A DNA stretch of 64,000 nucleotides from Chromohalobacter marismortui (GCF_004364315.1 NZ_SOBR01000001.1:434001-498000); one strand, 5' to 3'; positions 17,210 to 27,256 are shown, counted from the first letter of the stretch. Numbers and translations: made by a program. The notes: generated by a model from the letters alone, not told the origin.

Positions 17210-19024
17210 ATGAATGCCGTATCATCTTCCCAGGTCAATATCACCGACGTCGTGTTGCGCGACGGCCACCAATCGCTGATTGCCACGCGTCTGCGCACCG
17301 AGGACATGCTGCCCGCCTGTGCCAAGCTGGACGCGATCGGCTATCACTCGCTGGAAGTCTGGGGTGGAGCGACTTTCGATGCGTGCGTGCGCTTTCTCAA
17401 GGAAGACCCGTGGGAGCGCCTGCGGGCCTTCAAGGAGGCCATGCCCAACACGCCGTTGCAGATGCTGCTGCGCGGGCAGAATTTGCTGGGATACCGCCAT
17501 TATGCCGATGATGTCGTCGAGCGCTTCGTCGCGCAGTCGGCGGACAACGGCGTCGATGTATTCCGCGTCTTCGATGCGCTCAACGACCTGCGCAACCTGG
17601 AAACCGCCATGCGCGCGGTCAAGGCCAGTGGCAAGCACGCCCAGGGCACGATCTGCTACACCGTGAGTCCGGTGCACACCCTGGCGATGTACGTGGACCA
17701 GGCCAAGCGCCTGATCGACATGGGCGCCGACTCGATCGCCATCAAGGACATGGCGGGCCTGTTGACGCCGTATGCCACGGGCGAACTGGTGGCGGCGCTG
17801 GTCGAGGCCGTGGACGTGCCGGTTCATCTGCATGCCCACGCCACCTCCGGGCTGGCGCCGATGTGTCATCTCAAGGCCGTGGAAGCAGGGTGCCGGCATA
17901 TCGATACCTGTATCTCGGCATTTGCCGGCGGTACCAGCCATCCGTCGACGGAAGCCATGGTCGCGGCCTTTCAGGGCACCGACTACGATACTGGCCTGGA
18001 TCTCGAAGCGCTCAAGGAGATTGGCGACTACTTTCGGGGCGTGCGCCAGAAGTATGCCGCCTTCGAAAGCGAGTTCACCCGCGAGGACGTCTCGGTACAG
18101 ATCAATCAGGTCCCGGGCGGCATGATGTCCAACCTCGCCAATCAGCTCAAGGAACAGAACGCGCTCTCCAAGATCCGCGACGTGTTCAACGAGATCCCGC
18201 GCGTGCGCGCCGATCTCGGCTATCCGCCCCTGGTCACGCCGACCTCGCAGATCGTCGGCACCCAGGCGGTGATGAACGTGCTGACCGGCGAGCGCTACAA
18301 GACCATCACCAACGAGGTGAAGCGTTATCTCCAGGGGGGGTATGGTCATCCGCCGGCGGCGGTGGACGCTAAGGTACGGCGTCAGGCCATTGGCAATTCC
18401 CCGGTGGAAGAAGGCCGTCCCGCCGATCGGTTGAATCCCGAAATGCAGCGCCTGACGAAGGATATCGGTGAACTGGCCGACAGTGAGGAAGACGTGCTGA
18501 CCTACGCCATGTTCCCCGAGTTGGGGCACGACTATCTTCAGGGACGGCGCGATGGCACGCTGGTGTCGGAGCCGATACCCGCGCCCGACGCGGGAGACGC
18601 CAACCGACCGGTCACCGAAGGCGTGCCGACGGAGTTCGTCATCGATGTACACGGCGAGTCCTACGAAGTGCAGATCACCGGCGTGGGCGGGAACAGCGGC
18701 GGCAAGCGTCAGGTCTATCTGACGCTCGACGGCATGCCGGAGGAGGTCGTCTTCGAAGCCAAGGACGCCTTCGTCGGCGGTGAGACTCCGGGGCGGGCAC
18801 GGGCCTCGCAGCCTGGCCATGTCACGACCTCCATGCCTGGCAACATCGTCGATGTCCTGGTCGCCAAGGGTGATCGTGTCGAGGAAGGCCAGGCGGTCTT
18901 GATCACCGAGGCGATGAAGATGGAAACCGAGGTCCAGGCACGGGTCTCGGGGACCGTCGAAGCGGTCCACGTCGCCAAGGGCGACCGCGTGACGCCCGGC
19001 GAAGTGCTGATCGAGATCACCTGA
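17210..19024 (+). CDS. pycB: Pyruvate carboxylase subunit B (carboxyltransferase-BCCP)
   Basis: This subunit transfers the carboxyl group from biotin to pyruvate, forming oxaloacetate. The 604-residue protein starts MNAVSSSQVNITDVVLRDG, with AAGGAG upstream. It contains the HMG-CoA-lyase-like TIM barrel with metal-binding motifs (RDGHQSL, AIKDMAGLLTP, HLHAHATSG), the conserved C-terminal carboxylase domain, and a biotinyl domain with EAMKMET. Lys570 of that motif, 35 residues from the C-terminus, is the biotinylation site. The same fold occurs in oxaloacetate decarboxylase alpha, but no beta or gamma membrane subunits are nearby and the biotin carboxylase partner is adjacent, so pyruvate carboxylase is favoured. 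Confidence 0.94.
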   Translation: MNAVSSSQVNITDVVLRDGHQSLIATRLRTEDMLPACAKLDAIGYHSLEVWGGATFDACVRFLKEDPWERLRAFKEAMPNTPLQMLLRGQNLLGYRHYADDVVERFVAQSADNGVDVFRVFDALNDLRNLETAMRAVKASGKHAQGTICYTVSPVHTLAMYVDQAKRLIDMGADSIAIKDMAGLLTPYATGELVAALVEAVDVPVHLHAHATSGLAPMCHLKAVEAGCRHIDTCISAFAGGTSHPSTEAMVAAFQGTDYDTGLDLEALKEIGDYFRGVRQKYAAFESEFTREDVSVQINQVPGGMMSNLANQLKEQNALSKIRDVFNEIPRVRADLGYPPLVTPTSQIVGTQAVMNVLTGERYKTITNEVKRYLQGGYGHPPAAVDAKVRRQAIGNSPVEEGRPADRLNPEMQRLTKDIGELADSEEDVLTYAMFPELGHDYLQGRRDGTLVSEPIPAPDAGDANRPVTEGVPTEFVIDVHGESYEVQITGVGGNSGGKRQVYLTLDGMPEEVVFEAKDAFVGGETPGRARASQPGHVTTSMPGNIVDVLVAKGDRVEEGQAVLITEAMKMETEVQARVSGTVEAVHVAKGDRVTPGEVLIEIT

Positions 19025-19037
19025 CCGGAAGCCTCGC

Positions 19038-21248
19038 TCACGCCCGCGGCGCCTCGTGATCGAGTGCGGCGGGCCTGGCTTTCTCGAACAGAGCGCGCAC
19101 GCGCTCCAGGCGTTTCTGCACGCGATCGCTTTGCGGTTCGCTGGCGTCGAGGATGTGGGTGATGTGCGCCAAGCAGGTGTCGACCTGTGTGGCGTCGTCG
19201 CGTGCGATGAGTGTGGGCAGCGCCTCGAGTGCTTCGCGCACGTCGAGCTTGAGAATGAAGAACTGCTCGCGGACCAGCATCTTGAATTGCTGAAGGTCCA
19301 GGCTCTTGCCGAGTTCCTCACGCGTGGCCTTGAGGCGCTGAAAATTGCGTTCATCGGTGGCCGACGCCCCGCCCAGGATGTAGATCAAGGCTCGCACCAC
19401 CGCTTCGCGCGCGCCGCCGCTGGCGATGCGTTCTCGCAAGGCGGCGCGGCGCGTACGCAGGAAGTGTTGGTGTTCAGGCGCGTGTCCGGGGTGCGGGCGC
19501 ACGCGTGCCATGTCCGGGCCGATGCCGGCAAGCGCCTGTAGCCAGGGTTGGCCGTAGACGGTCATGAACAGTGCTTCGCTAGCGCGGTCGCGCCATTCGC
19601 CATAAGCCTCGAGGTTTTCCTCGATACGGGTAGCCACGCTGCGCTCCCACTGCGCCAGAGGGTTGTTCTGTGCAAGCGGTTGGCGCTGGCGGCGAATACG
19701 TTCGGCCAGCACCGGTACGGTGGACATCAGTGGGTTGCGGTCGGATAGCAGCTTGTAGCCCAGGCGGATCGGATGCAATCGACGCATCCAGCGCCCCGCT
19801 TCCGGCGTCATGACGGCTTGTAGCCACGGCTGTGTGTATTGTTGATACAGCGCCAATCCACTTTCAGACAGACGTGCCACGGTGGCGAAGCGACGCTCGT
19901 CATCATCGCGACGTTGCACCAGCGACTGCAGGTCATCGACGCCGCGCGGGCGAAATTCGAGCAGATAATCACCATCGGTCGCATCCTCGGTCGCATCGCG
20001 TGGCGTGATGGCGGTTTCGTACAAACCGGGCGGCAGCACGTCGATATAGTCCATGTTGGCGGTGAATTCGGCATGCTCGCGGCGCGAGATGCTGCCCGAC
20101 ACGAAGATGCCCAGATGGCCGGTCGAGTCGTGTACGCAGTAGACGATGGTCTGCTCGTTGGCGACGATGTCGTCCACGCCGTCGTAGAGATCGGATACCC
20201 AGCCCAGCGCCTGGGGCGGTGGCGTGATGTTGTCGCCTTGCGAGCAGAACACCACGATGGGTGAGCGGACGTTGCGCAGGTCGATGCGGCGCCCGTCGCG
20301 GGTGATCAACTGGGCCGTGCTCAGGCGATTGCCAATGAAGAGGTTGTCGACGATGTACTGTATTTCTTCGGCATTGAGCACGATATGCCCGCCCCACCAG
20401 CGCTCGAATTGCAGGTAACGCTCGCTTTCGTCATCGACATTGGCGTAAAGCCGATATTGCTTGCTCCACAGCGTATTGGCTGGGTTGAGGCGCTCGAAAT
20501 TCTGCACTAGCCAGGCCCCGTCGAACAGGCCTGCACCCAGATCGCCGGCAAGCGCGGTCAACCAGCTGCCGCCCAGCAGCCCACCCGTGTAGCGCATGGG
20601 GTAGCGGCCGCGCTCGCCGGCCCAGTAGGACAAGGGGGCGCCAGCGACGAGAATCGGCCCGAAGGCGTCTGGTTCTAGGGCCGCAGCCATCATCAATTGC
20701 CAGCCTGCCTGACAGTTGCCGATCACCACGGGCTTTTCATTGGCTTCGGCATGACGCGCCCCGACCGCGCGCATGAAGGCGATTTCGGCATCGACGACAT
20801 CTTCGACGTGCTGCCCCGGGACCGGAAACGGCAGAAAGCCGATGAAATAACACGGATGCCCGGCGCGCAGGGCGACACCGATTTCGCTATCGGGCTTGAA
20901 GCCACCGATGCCAGGCCCATGGCCGGCACGTGGATCGACGATGACGAAAGGGCGCTTGAGCGGGTCGATCATGGTGTCGGCTGGGGGCAGGATACGCATC
21001 AATTCATAATTGACCGGGCGCGGCAGGTCGCGGCCATCCATGAGTACTTCGGCCTCGAACCCCAACACGTTGGGTTTGGTTTGTGCCATGTGGTCAAGAT
21101 ACTGGTTGCCACGCCGGCGCATGACATCCCAGTAGAGCACGTTACGTTCGAAGGTATCCTGCCAGTAGTCCTGCGTGGCACGAATCAGGCCGAAGGGGTC
21201 TAAAACGGGGCTGGCGGCTTCCAGCCAAGCGGCGTGCATGGGAAACAT
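19038..21248 (-). CDS. DUF3141 protein, PHA-synthase-like alpha/beta hydrolase
   Basis: This 736-residue protein belongs to the DUF3141 family. Its N-terminal 400 residues follow the polyhydroxyalkanoate synthase plan: an early FERNVLYWDVMRRRGNQYLDH block, a lipase-like box GNCQAGW with candidate nucleophile Cys179, Asp339 in SQGDNITPP and His378 in DSTGHLGIF. The C-terminal 330 residues are helical, charged and not recognisable. True class I/II PhaC proteins have GxCxGG; here the box reads GNCQAGW and the protein is longer, so polyester synthesis is not certain. Esterase or acyl-transfer activity is also possible. AGGAGC precedes the ATG. It follows mgsA on the same strand and converges on pycB with 13 bp between stops. 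Confidence 0.85.
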   Translation of the reverse strand: MFPMHAAWLEAASPVLDPFGLIRATQDYWQDTFERNVLYWDVMRRRGNQYLDHMAQTKPNVLGFEAEVLMDGRDLPRPVNYELMRILPPADTMIDPLKRPFVIVDPRAGHGPGIGGFKPDSEIGVALRAGHPCYFIGFLPFPVPGQHVEDVVDAEIAFMRAVGARHAEANEKPVVIGNCQAGWQLMMAAALEPDAFGPILVAGAPLSYWAGERGRYPMRYTGGLLGGSWLTALAGDLGAGLFDGAWLVQNFERLNPANTLWSKQYRLYANVDDESERYLQFERWWGGHIVLNAEEIQYIVDNLFIGNRLSTAQLITRDGRRIDLRNVRSPIVVFCSQGDNITPPPQALGWVSDLYDGVDDIVANEQTIVYCVHDSTGHLGIFVSGSISRREHAEFTANMDYIDVLPPGLYETAITPRDATEDATDGDYLLEFRPRGVDDLQSLVQRRDDDERRFATVARLSESGLALYQQYTQPWLQAVMTPEAGRWMRRLHPIRLGYKLLSDRNPLMSTVPVLAERIRRQRQPLAQNNPLAQWERSVATRIEENLEAYGEWRDRASEALFMTVYGQPWLQALAGIGPDMARVRPHPGHAPEHQHFLRTRRAALRERIASGGAREAVVRALIYILGGASATDERNFQRLKATREELGKSLDLQQFKMLVREQFFILKLDVREALEALPTLIARDDATQVDTCLAHITHILDASEPQSDRVQKRLERVRALFEKARPAALDHEAPRA

Positions 21249-21364
21249 GAGGAACGCTCCTGGTCACGTGTTGCTGCACTGCAACATTGAGCGTAACCCG
21301 AAAACGTCCCTCTGGCATGTGAAATCGATGCATGCTGTCATGCCGAGGCACGCATCGCTGCGCG

Positions 21365-21850
21365 TCAGGGGGAGGTGCGATTGGACACCCAGTCGCCGGC
21401 GTCAGGCACATGGACCGTCACGGCTTGTGATATGGCAGGCGAGGTGATGATGAAGTCTGCGCTGGCCACGTTGGTGGCGACGGGAATGTTCCACAGCGCC
21501 GCCAGGCGCAGCAATGCCTTGACATCGGGGTCGTGCGGCATGGGAGCGAAGGGGTCCCAGAAGAACACCAGCAGGTCCAGACGACTTTCAGTGATGAGCG
21601 TACCGATCTGCTGGTCGCCGCCCAGCGGGCCGCTCATCAGGCCCTGCACCGCGAGTCCCAGAGTGTCGGAAACGCGCCTTGCCGTGGTGCCCGTACCCAC
21701 CAGTTCATGCCGCGCCAACGTCTCGCGCCAGCGTGTCGCCCATTCGAGCAGTTCCGGTTTCTTGCCGTCGTGAGCGATCAACGCGATGCGCTTGCGTGCC
21801 GGCAAGGTGCGCGTGGCTTGCCGGCGGGGGCGCTGCTCAGTCAATGTCAT
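21365..21850 (-). CDS. mgsA: Methylglyoxal synthase
   Basis: MgsA converts dihydroxyacetone phosphate to methylglyoxal and phosphate, a bypass of lower glycolysis that recycles phosphate. The 161-residue protein aligns with E. coli MgsA along its whole length: RTLPARKRIALIAHD (His27), the phosphate-binding GTGTT at 52-56, SGPLGGDQQIG with catalytic Asp79, FFWDP (Asp99) and PHDPDVKALLRLA. Its start lies 14 bp inside the end of pyk, so it is probably translationally coupled to pyruvate kinase. This is a telling pairing, since the two enzymes offer alternative triose phosphate-to-pyruvate routes. Confidence 0.96.
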   Translation of the reverse strand: MTLTEQRPRRQATRTLPARKRIALIAHDGKKPELLEWATRWRETLARHELVGTGTTARRVSDTLGLAVQGLMSGPLGGDQQIGTLITESRLDLLVFFWDPFAPMPHDPDVKALLRLAALWNIPVATNVASADFIITSPAISQAVTVHVPDAGDWVSNRTSP

Positions 21851-23306
21851 CGCCTACTTGAATGATCTTCATGGTATTGGTGCCGCCATGCGCATTCATA
21901 TGATCGCCACGGGTCAGAATGACGTGATCTCCCTGTTTGACGATGCCCAGCGCGATGAGATTGTCGACCGCGTGGCGATTGAACTCGACAGGCGCCAGGT
22001 CTTGCGTGTCGAAGGGCAGTGAGACGACCCCGCGATACAAGGCCATGCGACGCTGGGCGACTTCACTGTGCGCCAGGGCGACGATCGGCAAGCCCGAACG
22101 AATGCGCGAGGCGATCAGCGGTGTGTAGCCGGTGGCCGTCATGCACACGATGGCGGATACGCCGGTCAGGTGATTGGCGGCATACATCGCCGAGAGTGCT
22201 ACGGTCTCGTCGACACGGGTAAAGCCTTCATGAATGCGATGCTGCGACTGCTGGGCGGCACGTTCGCGCTCGGCGCCAAGGCACAGGCGTTCCATGGCCT
22301 TGATGGTTTCCACCGGATAATGGCCTGCAGCGGTCTCGGCGGAGAGCATGACGGCGTCAGTGCCGTCGAGCACGGCATTGGCAACGTCGAATACCTCGGC
22401 GCGCGTGGGCAGGGGCGACTCGATCATCGACTCCATCATCTGGGTCGCGGTGATCACCACTTTGTTAAGGCTACGGGCATGCTGGATGATGCGCTTCTGC
22501 ACGCCGATCAACTGGGCGTCGCCGATTTCCACGCCGAGGTCGCCGCGCGCCACCATGACGGCTTCACTGGCACGGATGATGTCATTCAAGGTGTCGTCAT
22601 CGGCGACCGCTTCGGCACGCTCGACCTTGGCGACCAGGCCGATCTCGCTTCCCGCTTCACCGAGCAAGTCGCGGGCCAGGCGCATGTCATCGCCGTGGCG
22701 CGGAAAAGACACGGCGAGGTAGTCGACGCCGATGTCGATGGCGGTCTTGAGATCCTCGCGGTCCTTGTCCGTCAATGCCGAGGCGGAAAGGCCGCCGCCT
22801 TGCTTGTTGATGCCCTTGTTGTTGGACAGCTTGCCGCCGACCTTGACCGTGGTATGAACCGCCGGGGCGTCGACACGTTCGACCTGGAGTTCCAGGCGCC
22901 CATCGTCGAGCAGCAGTACATCGCCGGGGGCAACGTCATCGGCCAAGTCCTTGTAATCGCAGCCCACCTGCGTCGTGTCGCCGGCATCGCGTTCCAGGGA
23001 AACGTCGATGATGAAAGGCTGGCCTTGCTCGAGTACGACGGCCTCGTCCTTGAAGCGCGCAATACGGATCTTGGGACCTTGCAGGTCGCCCAGGGCGGCG
23101 ACGGTGCGGCCGGCACGAGCGGCTGCATCGCGTACCGCCTTCAGCCGCCGCCGGTGATCGTCGGCGGAGCCGTGGGAGAAATTGAGTCGTACCACGTCGA
23201 CGCCTGCGGCGATCATGTCATCGAGGACACCTTCGCGATCGCTGGCCGGGCCCAGGGTCGCGACGATCTTGGTGCGGCGAATCGGACCGTGAAACGCATT
23301 CTGCAT
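21837..23306 (-). CDS. pyk: Pyruvate kinase
   Basis: This enzyme makes pyruvate and ATP from phosphoenolpyruvate. The 489-residue protein contains the N-terminal RRTKIVATLGPAS block, the substrate and metal loop DLQGPKIR, KVERAEAV, MVARGDLGVE, and the pyruvate kinase active-site signature around ITATQMMESMIESP, with DAVMLSAETAAG following. The C-terminal domain (FTRVDETVALSAMYAAN ... MTATGYTPLIASRIR) is complete. It resembles the PykA (type II) branch of gammaproteobacteria. AAGGAG lies about 7 nt before ATG 23306. It leads the transcript pyk-mgsA and possibly the DUF3141 gene. Confidence 0.97.
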   Translation of the reverse strand: MQNAFHGPIRRTKIVATLGPASDREGVLDDMIAAGVDVVRLNFSHGSADDHRRRLKAVRDAAARAGRTVAALGDLQGPKIRIARFKDEAVVLEQGQPFIIDVSLERDAGDTTQVGCDYKDLADDVAPGDVLLLDDGRLELQVERVDAPAVHTTVKVGGKLSNNKGINKQGGGLSASALTDKDREDLKTAIDIGVDYLAVSFPRHGDDMRLARDLLGEAGSEIGLVAKVERAEAVADDDTLNDIIRASEAVMVARGDLGVEIGDAQLIGVQKRIIQHARSLNKVVITATQMMESMIESPLPTRAEVFDVANAVLDGTDAVMLSAETAAGHYPVETIKAMERLCLGAERERAAQQSQHRIHEGFTRVDETVALSAMYAANHLTGVSAIVCMTATGYTPLIASRIRSGLPIVALAHSEVAQRRMALYRGVVSLPFDTQDLAPVEFNRHAVDNLIALGIVKQGDHVILTRGDHMNAHGGTNTMKIIQVGDDID

Positions 23307-23725
23307 GGAATTCTCCTTGGCCTCATTGACAGTAATGGCGGCTCGCGCGAGCCATGTCGTTATTTTACTACATTGTGCCTGATCATCTCGACCGGCGCGA
23401 TGTCCTGCGGCAGCGTACCACTTTTCCCATGATGGACATGCACATAGGTTGGATGACGCGGAGAGTGCTTGCCAGTCTCATTGCCGGGTTGGCATGCCGG
23501 TCGGGCGACGGTTTTTGCTTGCCGTCGGTCAGGCGTCGCGTCTAGTGTTCTCCGAGTCAGCAATGCGCAGTCGTCATGTGCCGGGCTCGGCGGCTTGCAT
23601 GGCGACGGACTGGCGCGTAACGAGGCGCTAAGGTAGGGTAGGCGCATTTTTCGCCGGGCGGTCCCCGGTCACGACATCACTGCCGACGCCTTGTTAAAGA
23701 GCGTCGGCCATGCGAGCGGAGCATT
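23307..23725. other. Divergent intergenic region pyk/topA
   Basis: This is 419 bp without a credible gene. It must hold promoters for pyk (-) and topA (+). The only clear structure is an 8-bp inverted repeat, GCCGACGC (23682-23689) and GCGTCGGC (23701-23708), around an 11-nt loop, 18 nt before the topA start. Confidence 0.6.
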
Positions 23726-26359
23726 ATGGGCAAGTCACTGGTCATCGTGGAGTCGCCGGCCAAGGCCAAGACGATCAACAAGTATCTCGGCAACGATTTC
23801 GTGGTGAAATCGAGTGTCGGGCACATCCGTGACTTGCCGACGAGTGGCAGCGGCAAGAATGCCACCGATCCCAAGGAACGGGCCCGCCAGGCAGCGGCGA
23901 CACGCAAGATGTCGCCCGACGAAAAAGCCGTCTATAAAAAGCACAAGCAGTGGAGTCAGCTCGTGCGGCGCATGGGCATCGACCCCGAGCACGGTTGGGA
24001 AGCCGATTACCAGATTCTGCCGGGCAAGGAGAAGGTCGTCGCCGAACTCAAGAAGCATGCAGAAAAGGCCGACGCCGTCTATCTCGCGACCGACCTGGAC
24101 CGTGAAGGGGAAGCGATCGCCTGGCACTTGCAGGAAACCATCGGCGGTGATGCGTCTCGCTATCGTCGCGTGGTTTTCAACGAGATCACCAAGAATGCCA
24201 TTCAGGAGGCGTTCAAGACGCCCGGCGAGCTGGACCTTTCTCGCGTCGAGGCGCAGCAGGCACGGCGTTTCCTGGACCGCGTCGTCGGCTTCATGCTGTC
24301 GCCATTGCTGTGGAGCAAGATCGCGCGGGGACTGTCGGCGGGCCGAGTGCAATCGGTGGCGGTGCGTTTGATCGTCGAACGCGAACGAGAGATTCGCGCC
24401 TTCGTCCCCGAGGAGTTCTGGGATGTCCATGCCGATCTGGTGCCTGCAAAGGGCGATAAGGCGCCGGTCCGCTTTGAGGTGGTGCGTCATCAAGGCCAGG
24501 CGTTTCGCCCCACTTCTGAACAGGAAACGCTAGAGCGCATTGCGCCGCTGCGTGAGGCGGCGCTGGCGATCACCGAGCGTGAAACCAAGCCGACACGCTC
24601 CAAACCGAATGCCCCGTTCATCACCTCGACCCTGCAGCAGGCCGCCAGTGGACGCCTCGGGTTCTCGGTGAAGAAGACCATGACGCTGGCGCAGCGTCTC
24701 TACGAGGCGGGGTACATCACCTATATGCGTACCGACTCGACCAATCTGTCGCAAGACGCGGTGGAGGGGGCCCGGGCGTATATCGACGAACGCTTCGGTC
24801 AGGCGTACTTGCCTGAGTCGCCCAACCGTTATGCCAGCAAGGAGGGCGCGCAGGAAGCACACGAGGCGATTCGTCCTACCGAGGTGACGCAAGATGCTGA
24901 CGATCTCGCGGTGGAGCGCGATGCGCAGCGCCTTTACGAGTTGATCTGGCGCCAGTTCGTGGCCTGCCAGATGGTGCCGGCGGAGTACCTGGCGACGACG
25001 CTTACCGTCGAGGCTGAAGGGTTCGAGCTCAAGGCGCGAGGTCGGGTGCTCAAGTTCGATGGTTACACGCGGGTGATGAAGCCGGCAGCCAAGAAAGAGG
25101 AAGACCAGGCGCTGCCGGATCTCGAGAAAGGGCAATCGATGACCCTGCAGGCCCTCGACCCCCAGCAGCATTTTACCAAGCCGACGGCGCGTTATACCGA
25201 GGCGAGCCTGGTCAAGGAGCTCGAAAAACGCGGCATCGGCCGGCCTTCCACCTATGCCTCGATCATTTCCACGATTCAGGATCGCGGTTACGTCAAGCTC
25301 GAGAGTCGCCGTTTCTATGCCGAGAAGCTGGGTGATATCGTCACCGACCGGCTGGCCGAATCGTTCAGCGACCTGATGGATTATGGCTTCACTGCCCGCA
25401 TGGAAGATCATCTCGACGAGATCGCCACCGGCAACCGCGAATGGCGTGAGCTGCTGGACGCTTTCTATGCCGAGTTCAAGGCCAAGCTCGAGCATGCCGA
25501 GGCCGAAGAAGGCATGCGGCCGAATCAACCGGTGCCGACGGATATCGACTGTCCCACTTGTGGCCGCAAGATGCAGATTCGCACGGCATCGACCGGCGTC
25601 TTCCTGGGGTGTTCGGGCTACAATCTGCCCCCCAAGGAGCGGTGCAAGACGACCATCGACCTTATCCCCGGGGATGAAGCGGTGGCGTCGGATGCCGATG
25701 ATGAAGCTGAAACCGAAGCCTTGCGCGCCAAGCGTCGTTGCCCGGAATGCGGCACGGCGATGGACAGCTACCTGATCGACGAGACGCGCAAGCTGCATAT
25801 TTGTGGCAATAGCCCCGATTGCACCGGATATGAAGTCGAGCAAGGCAAGTTTCGTATCAAGGGGTATGATGGCCCGACCATCGAGTGCGACAAGTGCGGC
25901 AGCGAGATGCAGCTCAAGTCCGGGCGTTTCGGCAAGTATTTCGGCTGTACCAACGAGAACTGCAAGAATACCCGCAAGCTGCTCAAGAGCGGCGAAGTCG
26001 CACCCCCCAAGATGGACCCGATCCCCATGCCTGAGCTGGCCTGCCAGAAAGTCGAGGATCATTACGTCTTGCGCGATGGTGCCAGCGGCCTGTTCCTGGC
26101 GGCCAGTCAATTTCCCAAGAACCGTGAAACGCGTCCGCCTTTGGTCAAGGAACTCAAGGCGCACCGCGATGAATTGCCCGACAAGTATCGCTTCTTGCTG
26201 GATGCGCCGAGTGAAGACCCGGATGGGCATGACGCGCAGATTCGTTTCTCGCGCAAGACCAAGAGTCAGTACGTGATGAGTGAGCGTGACGGCAAGGCCA
26301 GCGGTTGGCGTGCCGAATTCGAAGACGGTAAGTGGCGGATCGAGGATAAGCGTAAATGA
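23726..26359 (+). CDS. topA: DNA topoisomerase I
   Basis: This type IA topoisomerase relaxes negative supercoils by single-strand passage. The 877-residue protein has the N-terminal TOPRIM domain ([11 protein letters not shown], and the acidic triad DLDRE at 123-127) and the active-site tyrosine Tyr333 in [12 protein letters not shown]. After about residue 608 there are three four-cysteine zinc ribbons (starting CPTC, CPEC and CDKC), followed by further topoisomerase C-terminal repeats. The length matches the E. coli enzyme (865). It overlaps the next gene by 4 bp, so the downstream DUF6586 gene is coupled, as in Pseudomonas. Confidence 0.98.
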   Translation: MGKSLVIVESPAKAKTINKYLGNDFVVKSSVGHIRDLPTSGSGKNATDPKERARQAAATRKMSPDEKAVYKKHKQWSQLVRRMGIDPEHGWEADYQILPGKEKVVAELKKHAEKADAVYLATDLDREGEAIAWHLQETIGGDASRYRRVVFNEITKNAIQEAFKTPGELDLSRVEAQQARRFLDRVVGFMLSPLLWSKIARGLSAGRVQSVAVRLIVEREREIRAFVPEEFWDVHADLVPAKGDKAPVRFEVVRHQGQAFRPTSEQETLERIAPLREAALAITERETKPTRSKPNAPFITSTLQQAASGRLGFSVKKTMTLAQRLYEAGYITYMRTDSTNLSQDAVEGARAYIDERFGQAYLPESPNRYASKEGAQEAHEAIRPTEVTQDADDLAVERDAQRLYELIWRQFVACQMVPAEYLATTLTVEAEGFELKARGRVLKFDGYTRVMKPAAKKEEDQALPDLEKGQSMTLQALDPQQHFTKPTARYTEASLVKELEKRGIGRPSTYASIISTIQDRGYVKLESRRFYAEKLGDIVTDRLAESFSDLMDYGFTARMEDHLDEIATGNREWRELLDAFYAEFKAKLEHAEAEEGMRPNQPVPTDIDCPTCGRKMQIRTASTGVFLGCSGYNLPPKERCKTTIDLIPGDEAVASDADDEAETEALRAKRRCPECGTAMDSYLIDETRKLHICGNSPDCTGYEVEQGKFRIKGYDGPTIECDKCGSEMQLKSGRFGKYFGCTNENCKNTRKLLKSGEVAPPKMDPIPMPELACQKVEDHYVLRDGASGLFLAASQFPKNRETRPPLVKELKAHRDELPDKYRFLLDAPSEDPDGHDAQIRFSRKTKSQYVMSERDGKASGWRAEFEDGKWRIEDKRK

Positions 26360-26817
26360 CGCCGAGAGGTCGTACCAATCAGTTGCTCTACCATGCTCAG
26401 CTGTTATTGGATACCGGCTGGGCCGACGACGAGCATACCGATGCCCGGCGCATGGCGCATGAAGAAGGTGCCTTGGCAACGCTGGAGCTGGCGCTCAATG
26501 CAGCGCTGCGTGAGCTGACCGAGCATGCGCAACTCTCGCGGCACGACTGGCGTGAGCTGCTGGCCGATCAAGGCCCGGCGCTAGCGGGCGTCGTGCAACT
26601 GCGTGAGCTGGCACGGCGTGAAGGCAGCTGGCTAGCGCGCCTGCTGGCGCGTCTCGAGGCGTTGCATGACATCGAGGGTGCCGCGCGTCGCCAGACGGGT
26701 GATTCGAGCATGATTGCCAGCGCCTCGGGAATGGCCTTGTCCGATGAGCTCGACGCCTGTATCGCGGCGTTCAAGGCGCAGCTCGCAGAACTGCGCGAGA
26801 CCAGCGAGGAGTGGTGA
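26356..26817 (+). CDS. DUF6586 family protein downstream of topA
   Basis: This is a 153-residue, mainly helical protein with no signal peptide. The start [19 protein letters not shown] and the Leu/Ala/Glu-rich helices match the small protein that follows topA in Pseudomonas (DUF6586). The gene overlaps topA by ATGA. No catalytic motif is visible and the function is unknown. A partner role for topoisomerase I or a DNA-damage link is possible only by context, since in Pseudomonas the same neighbourhood continues to sulA and lexA, which are absent here. Confidence 0.85.
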   Translation: MTPRGRTNQLLYHAQLLLDTGWADDEHTDARRMAHEEGALATLELALNAALRELTEHAQLSRHDWRELLADQGPALAGVVQLRELARREGSWLARLLARLEALHDIEGAARRQTGDSSMIASASGMALSDELDACIAAFKAQLAELRETSEEW

Positions 26818-26857
26818 CGCCGCCCATCTGCGGTGGTATCCTGTCGGCAATGAAAAG

Positions 26858-26890
26858 AAACGACCATGGCGATAGCCTTGGTCGTTTTTT
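26858..26890 (+). terminator. Rho-independent terminator after topA-DUF6586
   Basis: AAACGACCA (26858-26866) pairs with TGGTCGTTT (26879-26887). A GGC/GCC inner pairing around loop GATA lies beyond one mismatch, and the hairpin runs into six Ts (26885-26890). It lies between the DUF6586 gene and the next small gene. Confidence 0.85.
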
Positions 26891-26915
26891 ATTGGGATAA
26901 ACGGGAGAATATAGC

Positions 26916-27155
26916 GTGTCCGATACCGCGATTCTGGAAATCGTCGAGTTGGCCGATGGTGAAGTCGTGCTGCGGCCCTCCGACAGTGACGGCGATCCAT
27001 TGGTAAGCATTCGTTTCTCGGAAGAGGCGTTGGATCTATTGCGTCAGAGCCGCTTCGAGGTGGCGCGCCAGATGATCGATCATGCGATCACGCGGACGCG
27101 TCTGTGGGAGGGGAGCGAAGAAGAAGCGCCGGAGGCGCCGGAAACGGTGCATTGA
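26916..27155 (+). CDS. Small conserved acidic protein
   Basis: This is a 79-residue acidic protein (MSDTAILEIVELADGEVVLR ... FSEEALDLLRQSRFEVARQMIDHAI) with a Glu/Pro-rich tail. It resembles the small conserved protein found one gene after the topA companion in Pseudomonas, so the topA-DUF6586-small protein order is preserved. GGGAGA lies about 8 nt before the start. A terminator separates it from the DUF6586 gene, so it has its own promoter or depends on readthrough. No function is known. Confidence 0.82.
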   Translation: MSDTAILEIVELADGEVVLRPSDSDGDPLVSIRFSEEALDLLRQSRFEVARQMIDHAITRTRLWEGSEEEAPEAPETVH

Positions 27156-27243
27156 TCTGCAGTACCCGTTGATCGACACTCAGGGTGATCGCTGCCATGT
27201 CCGGTCGTCGACAAGGCGCAATGTCTCGTCGTGGATACCGTCA

Positions 27244-27256
27244 TGAATTTCCTTCA
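27244..27256. promoter_or_regulatory. MetR-type binding site
   Basis: TGAA-TTTCC-TTCA at 27244-27256 fits the MetR consensus TGAA-N5-TTCA exactly and extends to CATGAA...TTCATG. A half-matching second site (TGAA-GGAAA-TGCA) lies at 27265-27277. A plausible promoter follows: TTGGCG at 27293-27298, 17 bp, TAATCA at 27316-27321. This places the box at an activator distance upstream of the short metE-like gene. Confidence 0.65.

Noticed and set aside
17222-19354. 710-residue open frame antisense to pycB
   Set aside because: It mirrors the coding strand of a clear pyruvate carboxylase gene, has no family similarity and is explained by GC-rich third positions.
24530-26479. 649-residue open frame antisense to topA
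   Set aside because: Shadow of topA: high-GC codon bias removes stops on the opposite strand, and the product is low-complexity with no known domain.
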